Positions 6,339-10,241 of a DNA stretch of 10,241 nucleotides are shown one piece after another. The stretch is from Nocardioidaceae bacterium (lineage in GTDB: Bacteria > Actinomycetota > Actinomycetes > Propionibacteriales > Nocardioidaceae): contig JACCZI010000027.1 in NCBI GenBank assembly GCA_013696015.1, positions 1 to 10,241 of the forward strand. Reading direction: 5' to 3'. The notes under the pieces were generated by a model. It worked only from the letters and a program-made list of their open reading frames with translations, searched no databases and was not told where the DNA came from. Numbering within the stretch: the first letter of the stretch is position 1; each line of letters starts with the position of its first letter. A program made the translations under genes and the position numbers.

Positions 6339-6664
6339 AGGGCTAGTGTGGCATTCGCTTACCTGCTCTGCGCGACAACTCATGGATGCGGGCCGAGCCT
6401 TTCCTCCGGCCACTGTGCAGGCGGGTTTCGGACACGTTGCGAATGAAACGCGCCAACCGGTGGTGGCGTTGGATGTGCGATGTTTCGGTGGAGGGCTCAT
6501 GCGTCCAGGATCCGTGACCTCGAACAAATAATCGGAACCTGTGGATGGTGCTCCGGGTGGGGTGTTTCCACGATTCCACGGACCATTTCCGCGCAGCGTC
6601 CCGGCGACCCCACCAGAATGCGATGGGGTCGCTCGAAGAGTCATTCACGATCGGCACTGACGTG
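6335..6664. other. Largely non-coding, A/T-richer stretch between the secreted-protein gene and the Fur-family gene
   Basis: About 330 bases hold no ORF I would support. Short open frames exist on both strands, but their translations lack domain patterns and GC-rich third positions. The right end carries the terminator-like hairpin at 6604-6632; the left end carries the presumed Fur-family promoter. A word GCGAATG occurs in opposite orientations at 6352-6358 and 6439-6445, too weak to call an operator. No tRNA-like or riboswitch-like fold was recognised. Confidence 0.6.
6604..6632 (-). terminator. Terminator-like hairpin after the secreted-protein gene
   Basis: GCGACCCCA (6604-6612) and TGGGGTCGC (6624-6632) form nine perfect pairs with an 11-base loop. 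On the - strand it begins 32 bases after the stop codon of the exported-protein gene. No U run follows, as in many actinobacterial terminators. It is the best-formed long-stem hairpin in the window. Confidence 0.6.
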
Positions 6665-7888
6665 CTACAGGAACCGTAGGATGATCGGGCAGTTCACGAC
6701 GATTCCGGTGGAGCCGAATGGCTTCCCGTCCTCGCCGGTGATGAATCCGCCCGCTACGAGGTCCAAGTACTGGAACTCGTCGATGATGCGGGCCCGGTAG
6801 CCCTTGCTGATGGCCTTGTCGGTCCAGAAACCGAGGTTGAGGTCCCATGCGGGGCTGTAGTCGTTGGAGACGGTAGGGATGCCGCCGATGACGTGGAGCG
6901 GGTCGCCCTGGCCCAAGACGGCGCTGTTGAGGCCCTGCCGCTGGGGGTTTCGCTTGCCGGTCGGCCCGTTGGCGGTGACGAACAGTCGCTCGATCGCACT
7001 GAACGCGCTGTCGTCTCGGCCGACAGGAAGGTCACCGATGGCGGGGGCGAATGTGCCGTTGTCCAGCGCGGCGACAACCGGGTCGGACGCTTCGGTGCTG
7101 ATGTATTCCGCCGGCTTGGCGAAGCTGAAGATCGTGGTCGTGTCCAGCGTCACGGTGCCCTGGCCGTTGCTCGGCGCCTTTGGGCAGATCTTGACGACGC
7201 GGTCGTGCACCAGGCTGTGGTCGACTCCGCCCTTGCAGAAGTTGAGCTGACGGGCGGTCACGTCGTAGGCGACGACGGGCGCGTTGTAGATCGGAGAACC
7301 GGGAGCATTGACGACCTGCACGTACGGCGTGTAGTTGGCGTCCCCCACCGAGCCGGGGCGGGCCACCTTCGGCGGGAAGGCGTTCGGCCCGTCACCTGGG
7401 ACAACAACGCGCCTCGGACTGAAGTCCACTTCCGCGGTCTCGAACCGCAGGCTGCCATCCGCCTGAAGCGCGGCGTCACGCACCGCGTCTCCCACGTTCG
7501 CGTAGGCCAACTTCGCTGAGAAGTTCAGTCCGAGCGCGTCAGCGTTAGCCTGGTCGGTCGTGTCGGTCAGAATGAACCAGACGTTCTTCCCATTCTGGTC
7601 GTGACCGAGGTAGAGCGGCAGCCTCGTCGTCCCGGCCTTCTTGTTGAAGGTGCCTGCCTTGAGCAGTTGCACTGGCCCGACCAGCGACTCATTGTTCTCG
7701 GAGAAGCTCTCCGACGCGGGTGGACCGAAGTAGGTCTGTGGGATGTCGGTTCCTGTCGATGGCGGTTCCGGCGGAACCGGGGGGTCGGCCTGGGACGGCA
7801 GGACTCCCAAAGCCAGGGCGGTGGCCGCGATTGTGACCAGAACAGCGGTTACTCGGCCAGTACGTCCCCAGGCAGCAAGATCAGACAT
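6665..7888 (-). CDS. Exported protein of unrecognised function
   Basis: This 407-residue protein has an export signal: a short N-terminus with Arg9 and Arg12, a hydrophobic stretch at about 13-30 (VTAVLVTIAATALALGVL), then PSQA before DPP, a likely signal peptidase I site after Ala34. A Pro-rich linker follows. The mature part contains RLPLYLGHDQNGKNVWFILTDT (begins near 89), SAKLAYANVGDAVRDAA, a stretch with Cys218 and Cys235 flanking two histidines (224, 228), and a C-terminal module with YSPAWDLNLGFW, GYRARIIDEFQ and VNCPIILRFL (Cys400). I recall similar C-terminal segments in uncharacterised secreted proteins but cannot name the family. The start is ATG 7888, with GGAGAA four bases upstream; the longer GTG start at 7957 would bury the signal. 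Composition is more A/T-rich than its neighbours. A hairpin lies just after the stop. Confidence 0.85.
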   Translation of the reverse strand: MSDLAAWGRTGRVTAVLVTIAATALALGVLPSQADPPVPPEPPSTGTDIPQTYFGPPASESFSENNESLVGPVQLLKAGTFNKKAGTTRLPLYLGHDQNGKNVWFILTDTTDQANADALGLNFSAKLAYANVGDAVRDAALQADGSLRFETAEVDFSPRRVVVPGDGPNAFPPKVARPGSVGDANYTPYVQVVNAPGSPIYNAPVVAYDVTARQLNFCKGGVDHSLVHDRVVKICPKAPSNGQGTVTLDTTTIFSFAKPAEYISTEASDPVVAALDNGTFAPAIGDLPVGRDDSAFSAIERLFVTANGPTGKRNPQRQGLNSAVLGQGDPLHVIGGIPTVSNDYSPAWDLNLGFWTDKAISKGYRARIIDEFQYLDLVAGGFITGEDGKPFGSTGIVVNCPIILRFL

Positions 7889-7892
7889 CAGG

Positions 7893-7898
7893 TTCTCC
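7893..7898 (-). promoter_or_regulatory. Shine-Dalgarno of the exported-protein gene
   Basis: GGAGAA on the - strand, followed by CCTG and ATG at 7888-7886. It favours this ATG over the GTG at 7957, and the chosen start places the signal peptide at the N-terminus. Confidence 0.65.
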
Positions 7899-8172
7899 GT
7901 ATCGTCAGGCGTTGTATGCAGAGGAGCAGGGCAGCGCTCAGAGACGCATGCACTCATCCTGTGGCGCCATTCACACTAAGCCCGATAACCTCGCGACGAG
8001 CCTTACGAATTGCTTACAGGCCGATCAGCGGTCTCCGCGGGCGATGCGCTCGGATGCACTGCAACCGTCCGTGGGGCTTTACCGCGCACCTCACCCATCG
8101 GGGGCCGCTTCGTCTGGGTATCGGCTGTGGTACCGCTTCGGCGTCCTAGAGGCGCTCACTCGCCGATGGGGT
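7899..8172. other. Intergenic stretch upstream of the exported-protein gene
   Basis: About 275 bases without a supported gene; it must hold the promoter of the exported-protein gene. On the - strand I saw weak A/T-rich spots (around 7975-8015 and 7905-7915) but no convincing -35/-10 pair. Near the right end, CCTAGA (8145-8150) and TCTAGG (8172-8177) are inverted across the end of the FABP gene, with a small GGCG/CGCC hairpin between (8151-8164). This could be a weak terminator for the FABP transcript. Confidence 0.5.
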
Positions 8173-8179
8173 CTAGGCG
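8171..8179. repeat. 9-bp word GTCTAGGCG, right copy
   Basis: Direct repeat of 6330-6338. It covers the FABP stop codon (8173-8175, - strand), and its TCTAGG is also the right arm of the inverted repeat that starts at 8145. It marks the right edge of the A/T-richer segment. Confidence 0.4.
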
Positions 8180-8664
8180 CGCTGCAGTCGTGCCCAGGTG
8201 TGCGACTGCAGCGGCTGTCCCATGGCCGCCATGTCGTGGGCATAGAGCAGGTCCCCCTCGACCAGACCGTAGAGCCGGTGGGCGGCGGTGTGCTCCTTGG
8301 CGCTGTTCGTGCGGGCCACCACGTCGGTCGCGAGCTCGAGCTTGAGCCCCTGGACCGAGCCGTACCAGATCTCGGCGAAGCCGGTGTTGTGCACGAGGAC
8401 GAGCTCGACCTCACCCTCGGCGCGGGCCCGCAGGAAGCCGGTTTCGAGGGCGGCGTCTCGGATCTTGGCGGCGTCGGCGTCGACGAGCCAGCTGCGGCTG
8501 AAGTAGTGCAGGAAGGGCCGGCCGTCGTGGGCGAAGACGACTTCCTGGCCAAACTCGAACTCCTCGATCGTTGGGTAGCTCCCGTGTCCGTTGCCCTGCC
8601 AGCGGCCTAGCAGCCAGGCCAGCGGAGCCACGTCGGGGTGGATGTCGGACGGGAGCTCGATCAT
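8173..8664 (-). CDS. FABP-family (DUF1794/nitrobindin-like) heme-binding protein
   Basis: This is a 163-residue beta-barrel protein of the family containing M. tuberculosis Rv2717c and the THAP4 C-terminal domain, b-type heme proteins proposed to isomerise peroxynitrite to nitrate. The family motif GxWxGxGxGxYPT is complete at residues 20-32 (GRWQGNGHGSYPT). The C-terminal AMGQPLQSH contains His155, which by my recollection matches the axial heme ligand of Rv2717c. Further matches are the EVVFAHDGRPFLHY segment and the TAKE-like SAKEHTAAHR. The ATG at 8664 gives the usual family length. An upstream GTG at 8697, overlapping the stop of the BKACE gene, would add 11 unusual residues. No Shine-Dalgarno is seen before the ATG, but a TAGATT lies ten bases upstream, so a separate leaderless promoter is possible. 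It lies 32 bases behind the BKACE gene. Confidence 0.9.
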   Translation of the reverse strand: MIELPSDIHPDVAPLAWLLGRWQGNGHGSYPTIEEFEFGQEVVFAHDGRPFLHYFSRSWLVDADAAKIRDAALETGFLRARAEGEVELVLVHNTGFAEIWYGSVQGLKLELATDVVARTNSAKEHTAAHRLYGLVEGDLLYAHDMAAMGQPLQSHTWARLQRA

Positions 8665-8696
8665 GGCGTCGGTCAATCTAGCGACGCGCCGAAGCA

Positions 8697-9542
8697 CTAG
8701 GCCGCTGGGCGGGTGCGGAGCAGGGCGCGGGCGTCGTCGGAGGTCATGGCCGGTCGCTGGGCGATCTCCGCAAGGCGGGCAGCGCGCTCAACGAGCGCGG
8801 CGTTGTGGGTCACCGGCACCCCGCGGGCCAGCGTGAGAGTGTCCTCCATCCCGACGCGCAGATGTCCCCCTTTGGCCAGCGCTGCCAGGGCCACCGGAAG
8901 CGCGGTGCGTCCGATGCCGGTGGCCGACCACGACGTGACCGCCTCGGGCAGCGCGTTGACCGCCGCGACGAGCGCATCAGCGGTCCCAGGCATTCCGCCG
9001 GGCACTCCCATGACCAGGTCGCAGTGGACTTGCCCGCCGTAGGGCAGACCGTACGTCTCGAGCAGCCGGTGCAGAGCCGCGACATGGCCGAGGTCGAACA
9101 GCTCAAACTCCGGTACGACCTCGCGCTCCTGGCTGATCTGGTAGAGCTCGACGATGAACGGCCAGGGGTTGCTGAAGACGTCGTCGCCGAAGTTGACCGT
9201 GCCCATGGTCAGCGAGCACGAGTCCGGCGCCGCGTCGAGCACCTGGAGCCGGCGCTCCAGGGGGTCGTGCACGGAGCCTCCGGTGGAAAGCTGCACGACC
9301 AACGTCGTCTCCTCGCGCAGTGCTGCGACCGTGTCGCTGAGCCGGTGCAGGTCGAGGGTCGGCCGGTGCTCGGCGTCCCGGACGTGCACGTGGACCATCG
9401 CAGCCCCCGCCTGTTCGCAGCGGCAGGCGGTCTCGACCAGCTCCGCAAGCGTGGTCGGCAGCGCTGGGACGTCGGCCTTCTCCGTCTCCGCCCCTGTCGG
9501 GGCGACGGTGATCAGCGTCGTTGGCAAAAACGTCGGCGGCAT
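8697..9542 (-). CDS. BKACE family (DUF849) beta-keto acid cleavage enzyme
   Basis: This 281-residue TIM-barrel enzyme belongs to the family founded by 3-keto-5-aminohexanoate cleavage enzyme (Kce). It condenses a beta-keto acid with acetyl-CoA and splits the product to acetoacetate and a new acyl-CoA. Seen in sequence: TVAPTGAE (12-19), HVHVRD at 51-56 with zinc-ligand candidates His51 and His53, STGGS (86-90), EFELFDLGH (145-153) and GMEDT (231-235) with Glu233 as third metal ligand. Known members act on many beta-keto acids, so the substrate cannot be told; no lysine-fermentation genes are near. The start is the ATG at 9542, just before the conserved first strand. The frame stays open upstream, but that part runs opposite dtd and has no family match. 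No Shine-Dalgarno is visible. It is divergent from dtd and probably co-transcribed with the FABP gene. Confidence 0.9.
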   Translation of the reverse strand: MPPTFLPTTLITVAPTGAETEKADVPALPTTLAELVETACRCEQAGAAMVHVHVRDAEHRPTLDLHRLSDTVAALREETTLVVQLSTGGSVHDPLERRLQVLDAAPDSCSLTMGTVNFGDDVFSNPWPFIVELYQISQEREVVPEFELFDLGHVAALHRLLETYGLPYGGQVHCDLVMGVPGGMPGTADALVAAVNALPEAVTSWSATGIGRTALPVALAALAKGGHLRVGMEDTLTLARGVPVTHNAALVERAARLAEIAQRPAMTSDDARALLRTRPAA

Positions 9543-9586
9543 GGCCGCATGGTGGCAGACTGCGCCGGCGCGGGTCGACCAGTGGT

Positions 9587-9591
9587 GGAGG
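9587..9591 (+). promoter_or_regulatory. Shine-Dalgarno of dtd
   Basis: GGAGG lies five bases before the GTG at 9597. It fixes the dtd start within a frame that is open far upstream, antisense to the BKACE gene. Confidence 0.7.
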
Positions 9592-9596
9592 TCGCG

Positions 9597-10022
9597 GTGA
9601 GGGCGGTCGTGCAGCGGGTACTGGATGCCGAGGTGGTCATCGGCGCCACGACGGTCGCCCGGATTGAGCGACCTGGTCTGCTGGTGCTGTTGGGCGTAAC
9701 ACACACCGATGGTCCAGCTGAGGTCGTCACGTTGGCGCGCAAGATCTGGGAGCTGCGCATCATGCGGGGCGAGCATTCCGCCCGCGACCTCGGGGCGGCA
9801 CTGCTGGTCGTGAGCCAGTTCACCCTGTACGCGGACACCGGCAAGGGCCGACGCCCCTCCTGGGCAGCCGCTGCGCCGGCACCGGTGTCCGGACCCGTCT
9901 TCGACCAGTTCTGCGCCGAACTAGAGGTGTTGGGAGCGCCGGTCGAGCGGGGTGTCTTCGGAGCCGACATGGCGGTGCGATCCATCAACGACGGCCCGGT
10001 CACGATCCTGCTCGAGGTCTGA
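9597..10022 (+). CDS. dtd: D-aminoacyl-tRNA deacylase
   Basis: Dtd hydrolyses D-amino acids (and glycine mischarged on tRNA-Ala) from tRNA, protecting translation in the cytoplasm. The product is 141 residues, close to the 145 of E. coli. It starts with the typical RAVVQRVLDAEV, has the catalytic motif SQFTLYAD at 73-80, then GKGRRPSWAAAAPAP, and ends with the second signature NDGPVT at 131-136, containing the Gly-cisPro pair that selects chirality. The stretch between LRIMRG and SARDLG is a few residues shorter than in E. coli. The start is GTG 9597 with GGAGG five bases upstream. The open frame continues much further left, but only as the antisense shadow of the BKACE gene. The 54-bp gap to the BKACE start must hold two divergent promoters. 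Confidence 0.94.
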   Translation: MRAVVQRVLDAEVVIGATTVARIERPGLLVLLGVTHTDGPAEVVTLARKIWELRIMRGEHSARDLGAALLVVSQFTLYADTGKGRRPSWAAAAPAPVSGPVFDQFCAELEVLGAPVERGVFGADMAVRSINDGPVTILLEV

Positions 10023-10029
10023 CACCAGT

Positions 10030-10057
10030 TTGCGACTGGGCCGGTGCCGGGCACAAT
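10030..10057 (+). promoter_or_regulatory. Candidate promoter between dtd and the gene at the right edge
   Basis: TTGCGA at 10030-10035 and CACAAT at 10052-10057, spaced 16 bases, each match four of six consensus positions. It lies just after the dtd stop and about 55 bases before the ATG at 10113. The spacer includes the small palindrome GTGCCGGGCAC. Confidence 0.4.
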
Positions 10058-10077
10058 GGGTCGACAGACCTCACCGC

Positions 10078-10095
10078 ACCCTGGCTGACCAGGGT
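10078..10095 (+). terminator. Perfect 7-bp hairpin behind dtd
   Basis: ACCCTGG (10078-10084), loop CTGA, CCAGGGT (10089-10095). It lies 55 bases past the dtd stop and 17 bases before the next ATG. It may end the dtd transcript, or sit in the 5' leader of the next gene if the candidate promoter at 10030 is real. No T tract follows. Confidence 0.5.
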
Positions 10096-10112
10096 CTTGA
10101 GTATGGAGAAGG

Positions 10113-10241
10113 ATGAGCAGCGACCAGACGTCTCCGGCGCCACGGCCGGCGAGCGAGGTGTTCAAAGCTGCCTGTGGGGCCGCCATCGCGTGGCTGACGC
10201 CGGGCAGTGGTGAGCCCGCTTCGGCAGCGGCCGGCCGGCGC
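10113..10241 (+). CDS. Start of an unrecognised gene, cut by the window edge
   Basis: From ATG 10113 the frame is open through the end of the window (43 codons), beginning MSSDQTSPAPRPASEVFKAA and continuing Ala/Gly-rich. GGAGAAGG ends directly before the ATG, giving a usable though close Shine-Dalgarno. An ATG at 10104 is in a different frame from the longer ORF (nine bases upstream of a shifted register is not the case here: it is in frame and would add MEK only if read without shift, but the visible purine tract then falls inside the gene). I recognise no domain in this short N-terminus. Confidence 0.45.
   Translation, partial: MSSDQTSPAPRPASEVFKAACGAAIAWLTPGSGEPASAAAGRR

Noticed and set aside
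6352..6445. Operator formed by inverted GCGAATG words upstream of the Fur-family gene
   Set aside because: Seven bases separated by about 80, with no AT-rich Fur/Nur-type palindrome at either site; this is within chance expectation.
6343..6657. 104-codon - strand open frame in the non-coding stretch
   Set aside because: There is no domain pattern and no Shine-Dalgarno, codon use is unlike the real genes, and it would run through the terminator-like hairpin at 6604-6632.
7889..7957. GTG start at 7957 for the exported protein
   Set aside because: It would place 23 polar residues with two cysteines before the signal peptide; GGAGAA at the ATG 7888 gives a normal signal peptide.
6339..8170. Transposon or integron cassette between the 9-bp repeats
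   Set aside because: No transposase or integrase gene and no matching terminal inverted repeats were seen at the two ends. Only the compositional shift and the short repeat remain, so it is reported as a possible insertion and not as a mobile element.
8805..9596. Long + strand frame continuous with dtd that would make a 405-residue fusion
   Set aside because: The upstream part runs antisense to the well-supported BKACE gene and shows no family motif; GGAGG before GTG 9597 and the Dtd N-terminus fix the start there.
9543..9776. N-terminal extension of the BKACE protein
   Set aside because: These 78 codons overlap dtd on the other strand and are rich in His, Arg and Gln without family similarity; the conserved first strand begins right after the ATG at 9542.
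10104..10112. Alternative ATG at 10104 for the gene at the right edge
   Set aside because: Read from 10104 the codons are ATG GAG AAG and then ATG at 10113, so it is in frame and would only add three residues. It would put the GGAGAAGG tract inside the gene, so 10113 is preferred, though not with certainty. This replaces the unclear wording about register in that feature entry.

Overview
The window is about 10.2 kb of high-GC DNA with GTG starts, short or overlapping gene junctions and strong G/C at third codon positions. This points to an actinobacterium. The stand-alone CysN (no fused APS kinase), the Nur-like Fur regulator, the nitrobindin-type FABP protein and the Dtd sequence fit Actinomycetes, possibly Nocardioidaceae or relatives. 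The lineage is an inference from memory; no search was run.

Layout, left to right. (1) On + lie the end of cysD and all of cysN, the two subunits of ATP sulfurylase, joined by a one-base stop/start overlap. (2) A gap follows with three tandem copies of a 22-bp unit starting on the cysN stop codon, then an inverted repeat that may end the cys transcript. (3) A + strand operon comes next: a small MmcQ/YjbR protein followed by pxpA, pxpB and pxpC, the ATP-dependent 5-oxoprolinase that returns 5-oxoproline to glutamate. (4) It converges on a - strand pair, a Fur-family regulator closely resembling the nickel regulator Nur followed by ygfZ, coupled by a GTGA overlap and a strong Shine-Dalgarno. 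The convergent zone holds a long-looped inverted repeat and a 14-bp perfect palindrome. (5) From about 6.33 to 8.17 kb the composition becomes visibly richer in A/T. This stretch holds one gene for an exported protein of unrecognised function, with largely non-coding DNA on both sides, and is bounded by two copies of a 9-bp word. It looks like an accessory insertion into a housekeeping neighbourhood. (6) The - strand pair of a BKACE (DUF849) enzyme and a nitrobindin-like FABP protein follows, divergent from (7) dtd (D-aminoacyl-tRNA deacylase) on +. (8) After dtd come a candidate promoter, a perfect hairpin and the first 43 codons of an unrecognised gene that leaves the window.

Most of the window is core metabolism and quality control: sulfate activation, 5-oxoproline recycling, Fe-S cluster maintenance, metal-dependent regulation and D-amino-acid proofreading. 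I saw no transposase, integrase, CRISPR array, tRNA or rRNA, and no clear new multi-gene system. The least explained parts are the A/T-richer segment with its exported protein, the 22-bp repeats after cysN, and the changed metal ligand in the Nur-like regulator.
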